Source: Saccharolobus shibatae B12
GTDB lineage: Archaea > Thermoproteota > Thermoprotei_A > Sulfolobales > Sulfolobaceae
Assembly: GCF_019175345.1 (NCBI RefSeq)
Contig: NZ_CP077717.1
Span: forward strand, 646,001-710,000
Reading direction: 5' to 3'
Length of the DNA: 64,000 nucleotides
The position numbers and the translations under genes are program-made. Shown here in pieces: positions 37,402 through 45,729 of the stretch. Positions within the stretch are counted from its first letter, which is position 1; every line of letters begins with the position of its first letter. The notes beneath the pieces are model-generated. The model was not told the DNA's origin and did not search any database. It saw only the letters and a program-made list of their open reading frames with translations.

Positions 37402-39686
37402 CCTTGTATATTGGTAGTTCAGTTAAGAGAGTTGAAGATTTACGATTTTTGACTGGAAAAGGTAGATACATTGACGACATTTACTTTCCTAACATGCTAT
37501 ACATGGCAGTATTGAGGTCGAATTACGCTTGGGCTAAATTCAAGATTGATCCTAAAAGGGTTGAGGAAAGAGGTTTCAGCGTAATAACGTTTGAAGATAC
37601 AAAGGAATTTTCGCCATTGCCCAATTTTTTCGTCTCTGATCCTAAGAGAGTACCAAAGGAGTATATTTTAGCTAAAGATGAGGCAAAGTATTTTGGAGAA
37701 CCAATAGGATTGGTAATAGGTAGGGATAGATATGAGGTTTATGATGCATTGGAACTAATTGATGTAGATTATGAGCCTAGAGAGCCGATAACTGATCCAT
37801 TTAAGGCAATAGGTCCTAACTCACCTACTTTACACAAAGAACTAGGCTCCAACATTGTGTATAGCGATATTTTCGAATATGGAGAGGAGCCAAATGATTA
37901 CAATTACATAGAAAAAAAGATTAGATATAATAGGATCCTACCGGCTCCTCTTGAAACCAATGGGGTAATAGCTGAATTTGATAAGATTAGCGGAAACTTA
38001 ACGATATATGCAAATACGCAAGTTCCACAAGTCTTTAAGACGGCATTGGGCATTATTTTCAACATTCCTAGATCTAAGGTCAGGATAATTGTTCCAGACA
38101 CTGGAGGAGGATTTGGCGGAAAGATCTTTCTAAAACCCATAGCAATGACAGCATTAGCTTCAATAATAACCGGAAGGCCGGTAAAGTATATAGAGACTCG
38201 ATATGAACATATAATTTCTGCAATTCATGGACCAGATAGACATTACACTGCAAAAATTTTATATAAGGGGGACGAATTAGTAGGAGCAATAATTGACTTA
38301 GTAGAGGATTTTGGGGCATATTTGCACACTTACCAACCCTTACCAATTCTCAGACAAATATATCAATTGGTTGGTCCATATAAAATGAAATACCTTAAGT
38401 TCAGAGTATCTGGAGTAGTTACGAATAAACCACCAACGGGGGCATATAGGGGACTAGGAATTCCACCAGCAGTTCTAGTATTGGAAAACCTCGTGAAAAG
38501 CGTTTCTAAAGTAAGTGGAATTGATGAAATGGAATTAAGAATGAAAAATTTCATTGATAAACTTCCTTATGAACACATAACGGGTGCGGTATATGATAGT
38601 GGAAATTACAGAGAGGCATTAAAGAAACTTGTTAGCCAACTGGAGGTAAAGGACAAGGATAAGTACACGGGAATTGGGATAGCATTCGCATTGGAACCTG
38701 GCTCTTCATTGGCTTTCCAAACGCTAGTTGTCAATAAGCCTAGGACACCTTACTATGAGGGTGTATATATGAGGATGGATAGCGGAGGCGACGTTACGGT
38801 GTTTCTCTCAACAAATACTATGGGTACAGGGCATGAAACTAGTATATCCCAAGTAGTTGCTGATGTTCTAGGTATTCCGATTGATGACGTGAAAGTCATA
38901 TTAGGCGATACTGCAGGTCCCCCAGGAACAGGGTTTTATGGTAGCAGATTCTCTGTAGTCGGTATTTCAGCTGTTTACACTGCTGCCCTAAAATTAAAAG
39001 AAAAAATGAGAGAATACTTAGCTAAAATGTTCAACGTTGAAAAAGACGAGGTAAAAATAGATAATGGAATAGTAAAAATAAGTAACAAGTCGTTCTCTAT
39101 AAAGGAAGCCGTTAACATGATATATAACAGATCGTACTTAATAGGGAACGAAATAGGATTGGACGTTTCAGTTACCATCAATTCATATAATGTAAACATC
39201 GCTGATGATAAGAGAAGAGTGAATTTCTCCACGACCTATGGTGTTAACGCACATGGTGTAGTAATTAAGGTTGATAAGGATACTGGATTTATAAAAATAC
39301 TTAAGTACGTAGTATTGAGCGATTGCGGAACTATGATAAACCCAATGATAGTGGATGGACAACTAATGGGAGGTACTACAATGGGGATAGGGGCATCGCT
39401 CTTAGAGAAAGTTGAATATGATGAAAATGGTATTCCAAAGCAAACTTCTTTTGCAGACTATTGGATTCCATCAGCAGAAGAGGTACCTACATTCGAGATC
39501 CAACATATGATTAGCCCTTCACCTTTTACACCACTAGGCACTAAAGGTGTTGCGGAAGGAGGAGCTACTGTACCTCCAGCTGCCATCATTAATGCCTTAG
39601 AGGACATACTAAAGAAACCAATCAATAGGATTGAAATACCAATAACACCAGAGTATGTATTACAGTTAATTAACGACATGAGCTAA
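37398..39686 (+). CDS. molybdopterin hydroxylase large subunit (aldehyde oxidase/CoxL-like, form II)
   Basis: This 762-residue protein has the two-domain Mo-hydroxylase large-subunit layout: an N-terminal alpha/beta-hammerhead (VKRVEDLRFLTGKGRYIDD), then molybdopterin segments GGGFGGKIFLKPIA, PPTGAYRGLGIPPAVLVLE, FLSTNTMGTGHETSISQVVA, and the catalytic glutamate in GTKGVAEGGATVPPAA. The Cys-containing CoxL loop of true CO dehydrogenase is absent, so an aldehyde, nicotinate or xanthine-like substrate is more likely. The usual FAD and [2Fe-2S] subunit genes are not adjacent. The GTG start overlaps the acyl-CoA dehydrogenase stop, so it is part of the etf operon. Confidence 0.87.
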   Translation: MTLYIGSSVKRVEDLRFLTGKGRYIDDIYFPNMLYMAVLRSNYAWAKFKIDPKRVEERGFSVITFEDTKEFSPLPNFFVSDPKRVPKEYILAKDEAKYFGEPIGLVIGRDRYEVYDALELIDVDYEPREPITDPFKAIGPNSPTLHKELGSNIVYSDIFEYGEEPNDYNYIEKKIRYNRILPAPLETNGVIAEFDKISGNLTIYANTQVPQVFKTALGIIFNIPRSKVRIIVPDTGGGFGGKIFLKPIAMTALASIITGRPVKYIETRYEHIISAIHGPDRHYTAKILYKGDELVGAIIDLVEDFGAYLHTYQPLPILRQIYQLVGPYKMKYLKFRVSGVVTNKPPTGAYRGLGIPPAVLVLENLVKSVSKVSGIDEMELRMKNFIDKLPYEHITGAVYDSGNYREALKKLVSQLEVKDKDKYTGIGIAFALEPGSSLAFQTLVVNKPRTPYYEGVYMRMDSGGDVTVFLSTNTMGTGHETSISQVVADVLGIPIDDVKVILGDTAGPPGTGFYGSRFSVVGISAVYTAALKLKEKMREYLAKMFNVEKDEVKIDNGIVKISNKSFSIKEAVNMIYNRSYLIGNEIGLDVSVTINSYNVNIADDKRRVNFSTTYGVNAHGVVIKVDKDTGFIKILKYVVLSDCGTMINPMIVDGQLMGGTTMGIGASLLEKVEYDENGIPKQTSFADYWIPSAEEVPTFEIQHMISPSPFTPLGTKGVAEGGATVPPAAIINALEDILKKPINRIEIPITPEYVLQLINDMS

Positions 39687-39918
39687 TTATCGCATTCAAG
39701 ATTTCCTCTTCTTTTCCCTTCCCTTTACCCAAAGTAACATATTCAATAACCTCGCTGATCAACTGTTTTAAAGTATCCTCATCTTCATTGCAAAATCTAT
39801 TCTTCATTTCTGAATCACTAGTCAATTTTTCCTTTACGAAATCACTAATGGAATCATGTTCTATCACCTCTCTTATGAAATTCCTCATTAATGCGTATTT
39901 GTAAAATGGTGTTTCCAT
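39670..39918 (-). CDS. small hypothetical helical protein
   Basis: This encodes 82 residues, acidic and predicted all-helical (YALMRNFIREVIEHDS, DTLKQLISEVIEYVTLG), with two cysteines. It overlaps the end of the molybdopterin hydroxylase gene by 17 bases on the opposite strand and is divergent from the DmsB-like gene. No family is recognised. It might be a small chaperone-like accessory of the neighbouring metalloenzymes, but nothing in the sequence proves this. Confidence 0.5.
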   Translation of the reverse strand: METPFYKYALMRNFIREVIEHDSISDFVKEKLTSDSEMKNRFCNEDEDTLKQLISEVIEYVTLGKGKGKEEEILNAIISSCR

Positions 39919-39984
39919 AAAATTTAATCAATTTATATCGATATAAAGCTAATGTTATTAACCTATTTTACGAGATATTAACAT

Positions 39985-41181
39985 ATGGAAAGGAAATTAG
40001 GATTCATATTTGACCATAATAAGTGCATAATCTGTAACGCTTGCGTTGATGCTTGCAATAAAGCTTATGGTAACCTTAACTGGAGAAGCTTAATCGTGAT
40101 GCCATATGGTGAGAGTAAAACAGCGCTTTCAATTGCTTGTAATCATTGCGATAATCCAACGTGTATGCAAGTATGCCCCGCTAATGCAATCGAGAAGAAC
40201 GAAATGGGAATAGTCAGGATAAGAGATGATAAATGTATAGGATGTGGATTCTGTACGTGGGCTTGTCCATACGAGGCTTTAAAGTTCAATAATGAAGGAA
40301 TCATGACTAAATGCAACTTTTGTTATGGCCGTTTAGCAGAGGGAAAGGGTATACCATACTGTGTCGAAGCTTGTCCCACAGGGGCATTAGCGTTTGGTTG
40401 GATAGAGAAAGGAGAAGCAGAAGTAAATTACCTTCCGCCCTCGGAGATAACTAAACCAAGGATAGTAATAAAACAACCAGAAATAAAGGAGAGCCTTAAA
40501 GCAAATGTTTTACATACTAAAAAGGAGGAGAATTACTTGGGACTATTAGTTTTTACAATTGGGAGTGAATTCGCGTTGGGTTACTCTCTCTTTAAATTGC
40601 CATTCTGGAGTATTGTAAGCGTTATCTTTCTAGTAGCTTCCTTACTCTTATCAGTAAATCACGCTAAGAGAACTGATAGGTTTTACAGAGTTATTTACAA
40701 CTTGAAGACATCTTGGTTAAGCAGAGAAGTATTATTTTCATCCTTATCGATACTATTCTATATCTTAAGTATAGTCAAACCCGTATTTTACTATCCTGCA
40801 GTAGTATTTCTGACCGCTGGAGTTATCTCAAGTATTATGATCTATATGTTGAAAAGTAGGCCATCGTGGTATAAGGCTGATACTCCAGTTTCCTTCGTAG
40901 GGAGTATCTTTACAATGTCTCTACCAATTGTGTACTTTTTGACTTACGATCTAACAACTATTATTCCATTAGTGATAATATTAGCTATAGAAATAATCTC
41001 CAATCAAATGAGGTCTAAAGTTAGAACGAGCCTTAACATTGTTTCGATTCTCATCTCATTAATTTCAATCATAATTCCTGAAATTATCATTATAGTTGAA
41101 ATTATGAATATTGTTTCTGAAACCAAACATAGGAAAGAATTTTATGAAAAAGTTATATACTACGGCTTACCTAAAGTTTAA
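39985..41181 (+). CDS. DmsB-DmsC fusion: 4x[4Fe-4S] subunit with membrane anchor
   Basis: This encodes 398 residues. The first 150 hold sixteen cysteines in four groups (14, 17, 20, 24; 52, 55, 60, 64; 84, 87, 90, 94; 110, 113, 126, 130). This is the full DmsB/NarH/PhsB ferredoxin pattern. After a linker come about eight transmembrane segments (185-390), as in the DmsC-type quinol-binding anchor. Fusion of the two subunits links quinol oxidation to the cluster chain in a single protein. The partner catalytic molybdenum subunit (DmsA/sulfur reductase/formate dehydrogenase type) is not adjacent and is expected elsewhere in the genome. Confidence 0.85.
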   Translation: MERKLGFIFDHNKCIICNACVDACNKAYGNLNWRSLIVMPYGESKTALSIACNHCDNPTCMQVCPANAIEKNEMGIVRIRDDKCIGCGFCTWACPYEALKFNNEGIMTKCNFCYGRLAEGKGIPYCVEACPTGALAFGWIEKGEAEVNYLPPSEITKPRIVIKQPEIKESLKANVLHTKKEENYLGLLVFTIGSEFALGYSLFKLPFWSIVSVIFLVASLLLSVNHAKRTDRFYRVIYNLKTSWLSREVLFSSLSILFYILSIVKPVFYYPAVVFLTAGVISSIMIYMLKSRPSWYKADTPVSFVGSIFTMSLPIVYFLTYDLTTIIPLVIILAIEIISNQMRSKVRTSLNIVSILISLISIIIPEIIIIVEIMNIVSETKHRKEFYEKVIYYGLPKV

Positions 41182-41200
41182 ACATTTTTTATAGTTAGTT

Positions 41201-41237
41201 TTTTAAATGATGAAGAGTATACAGTTCTAATAGGTGG
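41201..41237 (+). promoter_or_regulatory. promoter and ribosome site of the por operon
   Basis: TTTTAAAT (41201-41208) lies about 26 bases before a predicted transcription start near 41231. GGTGG at 41233-41237 is followed after seven bases by TTG 41245. The ribosome site supports this TTG as the start of porG, since no ATG is available nearby in frame. Confidence 0.5.
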
Positions 41238-41244
41238 TTATTTA

Positions 41245-41799
41245 TTGCTCGAAATAAGATTCCACGGTAGAGGTGGACAAGGTGTCGTAACGGCTTCTCA
41301 ACTGTTAGCTGAAGCAGCTGGATATGAAAACCTTTACACTTCTTCTTTTCCCATTTATGGAGCGGAAAGGAGAGGTGCAGAAATAGAGGCATATTGTAGA
41401 ATATCCGAGAATCCGATTAGGGTAACTTCCCCAGTAGAAGAACCAGATTACTTGGTCGTGATAGATAATTCCCTTCTCCAAATATCTAGGAATTTGTTCA
41501 GAGGACTAAAAGATACTTCGACGATAATATTAAATTCACCTTCCAAACCGGATCTTAACTGGAGAACTTTTCACGTTAATGCAACTAAAATTGCAACAGA
41601 TCTAGGCCTAGTAAAGTCAGGGTGGCCGATGGTGAACGTAATCATCTTAGGAGCGTTAATAAGGGTAATGGGAGTACCTAAATTATCTTCGCTTGAGCAA
41701 GCAATAGAAGAGGAATTTGGAGGCAAAATAGCTGAACTCAACATAAAAGGTGCAAGATTGGCCTATGAACAAGTTGGTGTTGAGTATGTCACTGCTTGA
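41245..41799 (+). CDS. porG: pyruvate:ferredoxin oxidoreductase, gamma subunit
   Basis: This encodes 184 residues starting at a TTG preceded by a good GGTGG site. The family signature is RFHGRGGQGVVTASQLLAEA, with FPIYGAERRGAEIEAYCRI and the end GAFGGKIAELN-like EEFGGKIAEL. It is one subunit of the four-gene archaeal enzyme that interconverts pyruvate plus CoA with acetyl-CoA, CO2 and reduced ferredoxin in the cytoplasm. porD starts inside its end (14-base overlap), so the operon is tightly packed. Confidence 0.9.
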   Translation: MLEIRFHGRGGQGVVTASQLLAEAAGYENLYTSSFPIYGAERRGAEIEAYCRISENPIRVTSPVEEPDYLVVIDNSLLQISRNLFRGLKDTSTIILNSPSKPDLNWRTFHVNATKIATDLGLVKSGWPMVNVIILGALIRVMGVPKLSSLEQAIEEEFGGKIAELNIKGARLAYEQVGVEYVTA

Positions 41800-42049
41800 A
41801 TATCAATACTTTCCTGTAACTAGACCCAATAAGGGTGCTGGAGGAAGAACTGGAGCATGGAGAATAGTAAAACCTGTTGTTGATTATAACAAGTGCATAG
41901 GTTGTAAAGCATGTTTTATGTTTTGCCCAGAATCCACTATAGTCCCTAGCAATGGTAAGGTAAGAGTTGATTATGAGTATTGCAAAGGCTGTGGAGTTTG
42001 TGCCAATGTATGCCCAGTTAAGGCTATAAGTATGGTGAATGAGCAATGA
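41786..42049 (+). CDS. porD: pyruvate:ferredoxin oxidoreductase, delta (ferredoxin-like) subunit
   Basis: This encodes 87 residues from ATG 41786. A start 36 bases earlier is possible but adds unrelated residues from the porG frame. The protein has PNKGAGGRTGAWRIVKPVVD before two full [4Fe-4S] motifs (CIGCKACFMFCP and CKGCGVCANVCP). It is the subunit that carries electrons from the ThDP site out to ferredoxin. ATGA overlap with porA. Confidence 0.92.
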   Translation: MSLLEYQYFPVTRPNKGAGGRTGAWRIVKPVVDYNKCIGCKACFMFCPESTIVPSNGKVRVDYEYCKGCGVCANVCPVKAISMVNEQ

Positions 42050-43248
42050 TTAGAAAGGTTATTTCTGGAAATGAAGCTGTTGCGTTAGGTGTGAAACTAG
42101 CGAGAGTAGGAGTTACAGGGATATACCCAATAACGCCACAAACTACGATAATTGAGAAATTAGCTGAGATGAGAGCTAAAGGTGAGATTGAAACCGAAAT
42201 AGTGAGAGTTGAAAGTGAGCACTCCGCAATGGCTGCAACGTTCGGTGCTGCTTTAGGTGGTGTTAGGGCTTTTACTGCTACCGCATCACAAGGACTCCTT
42301 TACATGCACGAAATGATTTGGTGGGTGGCTGGGAGTAGAGTACCAGTAGTAATGGTTGTAGGTACTAGAGCAGTAGGAGCTCCTTGGAACATTTGGAATG
42401 AGCATACCGACTTTACAAGTGAGAGGGATAGTGGATGGATAATGGCTTTTGCATCCAATCCGCAAGAAGCATTAGATCTAACTTTACAAGCGTTTAGGAT
42501 TTCAGAGGATGAGAGAGTATTCTTACCAATGATGGTCGGTATGGATGGATTTATCCTTTCGCATACTAAGACTAATGTACTAATACCCGATCAAGAGCAA
42601 GTGGACGACTTCTTGCTTCCAAGGAGACAGCCATATGTGATAGATCCAGAGGACCCAATAGGTATGGGTAACATATTCCCTCCGGAGGGCTATATGAGAC
42701 TAAGGGAATCAATAGATTTAGCACTTAGAAATTCAGAGGATATAATAAAGGAAATAGGAAGAGAATATAATAAGAAAATTAACCCATTAGGAGATTACTC
42801 CACACTAAATGTGTCGTATAAACTAGAAGACGCGGATTACGCAATAGTTCTAATGGGAGCTTGGGCAGGAGATGCCATGGAGGCTGTAGATACATTAAGG
42901 GAGAAGGGGATAAAAATAGGCATGTTAAGAATAAGGTATCTTAGACCTTGGAGTGAGAAGGAGATAAGAAATGCGTTGAAGGATAAAAGGGCTGTTCTAG
43001 TGTTAGATAGAAGTACGAGTTTTGGTAGGGGTGGAGGACCACTTTACGTTGAAGTAAAGTCCACAATATCGGACATTGTACCACAAATAAAAGGTGTAGT
43101 GAGTGGGTTGGGAGGTGTTACAGTTAACAAGAGCGAACTATTGTATATATTTAACAAGTTTGTAGAAGGCTTAAAGGATGACGTAATTTGGTATTATCCA
43201 AAGGAGGTGGGAAAGATTGAGCTTAGGACTCCGAGAGATATTGAATAA
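42046..43248 (+). CDS. porA: pyruvate:ferredoxin oxidoreductase, alpha subunit
   Basis: This encodes 400 residues: GNEAVALGVKLARVGVTGIY with the PITPQTTIIEKLAE motif, VRVESEHSAMAATFGAALGG, FTATASQGLLYMHE, and APWNIWNEHTDF. This is the standard alpha-subunit pattern that helps form the substrate and CoA site. It overlaps both neighbours: porD by four bases and porB by 32. The exact 2-oxoacid preference (pyruvate versus broad) is not readable from motifs, but four separate subunits with a delta ferredoxin are typical of pyruvate-specific enzymes. Confidence 0.92.
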   Translation: MIRKVISGNEAVALGVKLARVGVTGIYPITPQTTIIEKLAEMRAKGEIETEIVRVESEHSAMAATFGAALGGVRAFTATASQGLLYMHEMIWWVAGSRVPVVMVVGTRAVGAPWNIWNEHTDFTSERDSGWIMAFASNPQEALDLTLQAFRISEDERVFLPMMVGMDGFILSHTKTNVLIPDQEQVDDFLLPRRQPYVIDPEDPIGMGNIFPPEGYMRLRESIDLALRNSEDIIKEIGREYNKKINPLGDYSTLNVSYKLEDADYAIVLMGAWAGDAMEAVDTLREKGIKIGMLRIRYLRPWSEKEIRNALKDKRAVLVLDRSTSFGRGGGPLYVEVKSTISDIVPQIKGVVSGLGGVTVNKSELLYIFNKFVEGLKDDVIWYYPKEVGKIELRTPRDIE

Positions 43249-44116
43249 GCATAATGGTATCTTATCCGGGACTTCAGCTTGTCCCGGCTGCCCAGAGAAT
43301 ATGGCAATGAGAATGCTAGGAATGGGACTAGGTAAAGACGTGGTTCTAGTAGTAGTTGCGGGATGTTCCTCAGTAATACAAGGAAATGCGCCTTATAATG
43401 CTTACAACTTTCCTACTGTGAACGTTGCCTTTGCGGCTGGTCCAGCTACGGCTGCTGGTTTGGCTAGAGCGTATAAACAAAGAGGTAAGAATGTCACTGT
43501 AGTGGTTTGGGCTGGAGATGGAGGAAGTGCTGATATAGGATTTGCATCATTAAGCGGGGCTGCAGAGAGAAATGATAATATACTCTACCTTACTGTGGAT
43601 AACGAGGCCTATATGAATAGTGGAGGGCAGAGAAGTGGCTCAACTCCCTTTGGAGCAATTACTACTACAACTCCAGAGGGAAAAAAGGAAAATAAGAAAA
43701 ACTTGCCATTATTAATGATAGCGCATAACGTACCTTATGTGGCTACTGCATCTGTAGGATATCCACATGATTATATAGAGAAGTTAAAGAAAGCTAAGCA
43801 AGTTGAAGGTTTCAAATACGTTCACGTCCTAACTCCAGATCCTTACGGTTGGTTATTTGATCCTTCAAAAACTCCTGAAGTGGCAAAATTAGCAGTTCAG
43901 ACTTGCTATTGGCCCCTCTTTGAATATTATAATGGAAAATTAAGCATTAGTTCAGAAAGTTTACATTGTCTTGACAGAAGAACTAGAAGACCTATAAGAG
44001 ACTTTCTAAGTGCTCAAGGAAGATTCAAGAGATTGACAGAGGATCAAATAAAGATTTTAGAGCAATATATAGATAACGTGTGGGAGAAGTTAAAATCCAT
44101 GCTCGATAATCAGTAA
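43217..44116 (+). CDS. porB: pyruvate:ferredoxin oxidoreductase, beta subunit
   Basis: This encodes 299 residues. The ThDP motif is GDGGSADIGFASLSGAAERN to DNEAYMNSGGQRSG. The cysteines that hold the proximal [4Fe-4S] cluster are in SACPGCPENMAM, VVAGCSSVIQG and SLHCLDRRTRRP. The start TTG (43217) lies within porA, and the reading begins MSLGLREILNKHNG. It closes the porG-D-A-B operon. The glycosyltransferase gene on the other strand ends only two bases later. Confidence 0.92.
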   Translation: MSLGLREILNKHNGILSGTSACPGCPENMAMRMLGMGLGKDVVLVVVAGCSSVIQGNAPYNAYNFPTVNVAFAAGPATAAGLARAYKQRGKNVTVVVWAGDGGSADIGFASLSGAAERNDNILYLTVDNEAYMNSGGQRSGSTPFGAITTTTPEGKKENKKNLPLLMIAHNVPYVATASVGYPHDYIEKLKKAKQVEGFKYVHVLTPDPYGWLFDPSKTPEVAKLAVQTCYWPLFEYYNGKLSISSESLHCLDRRTRRPIRDFLSAQGRFKRLTEDQIKILEQYIDNVWEKLKSMLDNQ

Positions 44117-44118
44117 CG

Positions 44119-45495
44119 TTATTTCTTATACTCTTCAGACGCTAGTTCAAATGCTTCCCCCAGTTCATTTACAGCATTGTTCACTGAGCACTTCTTAACG
44201 GTTTCTTGTCCTAGTGATCCAACCTTCTCATCCTTTAGTGCTAACTTTAGTTTTTCAGCCAATTCTTCAACATTTCCGGATTTAAATACGAAACCATTTC
44301 CTCCCTCTATAATTAGTTCACTAACTCCAGTACCACTACTTACGACTGCTGGTTTTCCGTAAACCCAACCTTCACATACTGCTAGCCCAAATCCCTCTAT
44401 TCTTGAAGGTAAAAGAACTACATTAGACCTTTGATAAAGTGCAAATAATTCCTCATCTGGCACATAGCCGGTAAATACGACCTTATTCTGTACTCCTAAG
44501 CTCCTCGCTAATTCCTTTAACCTACTTACCCACATACTTCCCTTATCATGGCCCAGAGTCCTACTGGTAAAACTACCATCACCAGCTAATACTAATTTAG
44601 CGTCAACATTCTTTATTGCTGATATCGCCAAGTCTTGACTTTTCATTGGATCCATTCTCGCAACAACTAAAACTATCTTATCATCACTCTTAAATCCATA
44701 CTTATCCTCGACGTATTGGATCTCCTTCTTCCCAACGGTCTTATAACTTGAAGGGTCTATGAATGGGTAAATTTGTTTAACTTTGACTTTAGCTCCAGTT
44801 CTTACTAGACCTTCCAGATCCCTTTTTGTGCTTAAGATCACTAGATCGAAGCTCTCAAATGCTTTAATCAGAAATTCCCTTAATTTTTTGTTTAAGTTCT
44901 CTGGAACAAAGGGTATATGATACCATAAAACCGCTGGAGCAGAAGGTCCAATTATTCCCCCTACCAATAACTGTTGAAAGTCATTTATAAAATAGATATC
45001 TGTATCTTTATAAAATTCTAATAATTTCTGAGCTGAAAGCCAATTATAATTTGCATAAGCTATATACTCTTCTCCTACAAGTTCATATTTACCTAGTCCG
45101 TGAGCTTCATTATATAGACCCTCTTTAAATCTAGTATAATTGGCTAAAGATTTAGCTTCTAGATCTACGAAATGAACTTCGGTACTAGTCATTTTTACCG
45201 ATGGAGGGTAACCCGGTCCCAATGAGACCCATCTAGACTTCGAGAAGGCATTAGCGTTTATGAGACTCAACATCATCTTCGCAACTCCACCAACTGAAAT
45301 GTGGTAATCCTCATTACTCAATAAACCAAGATCTATTGGAGGCTCCAGATAGCCATACTTTTCCAATAAATCTCTGTATGTTAATGTAAATCTTATTGGT
45401 GGTGTTTGAGTATTAATAGCAACGCTAAACATACTATTCTTTTCCACATTTATCCATTTATGTTTATCTTGAAATAAGGGCAAATTAATATACAA
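44119..45495 (-). CDS. glycosyltransferase (GT4/GT20-like), possible trehalose-phosphate synthase
   Basis: This encodes 458 residues in two Rossmann domains. The N-terminal half has an [13 protein letters not shown] ... [12 protein letters not shown] stretch that recalls the acceptor site of trehalose-6-phosphate synthases (HIPFP). The C-terminal half has [16 protein letters not shown] and [21 protein letters not shown] with the donor-site EX7E pattern. I recall that Sulfolobus makes trehalose with an unusual GT4-like synthase linked to GH15 genes. The GH15 gene next door (45730) agrees with that, but the match must be tested. Other alpha-glucan transferases remain possible. Confidence 0.75.
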   Translation of the reverse strand: MYINLPLFQDKHKWINVEKNSMFSVAINTQTPPIRFTLTYRDLLEKYGYLEPPIDLGLLSNEDYHISVGGVAKMMLSLINANAFSKSRWVSLGPGYPPSVKMTSTEVHFVDLEAKSLANYTRFKEGLYNEAHGLGKYELVGEEYIAYANYNWLSAQKLLEFYKDTDIYFINDFQQLLVGGIIGPSAPAVLWYHIPFVPENLNKKLREFLIKAFESFDLVILSTKRDLEGLVRTGAKVKVKQIYPFIDPSSYKTVGKKEIQYVEDKYGFKSDDKIVLVVARMDPMKSQDLAISAIKNVDAKLVLAGDGSFTSRTLGHDKGSMWVSRLKELARSLGVQNKVVFTGYVPDEELFALYQRSNVVLLPSRIEGFGLAVCEGWVYGKPAVVSSGTGVSELIIEGGNGFVFKSGNVEELAEKLKLALKDEKVGSLGQETVKKCSVNNAVNELGEAFELASEEYKK

Positions 45496-45729
45496 ATTTA
45501 TATCTATTGTATTTATCAGCCTTATTGAGAGTACCTTAAAAGTATTAAAACAGATAGCCTTTAGGGTGGTGGGGAAAAGTCAGTTCTGTGCCCATCATTT
45601 TAAAATAGGGATAAAATAAAAGCATCTATTGCTATTAGCGAATGAAAATTTGCTAATGTTTTACCATTAAACATTCAACTATTAACACTTAAGACTAAAA
45701 TTTTTTAGGACAAACTCTCTACTATTCGC

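Noticed and set aside
37398..39686. True carbon monoxide dehydrogenase large subunit (coxL)
   Set aside because: The cysteine-bearing active-site loop is absent and the AYRGLG form points to other molybdenum hydroxylases.
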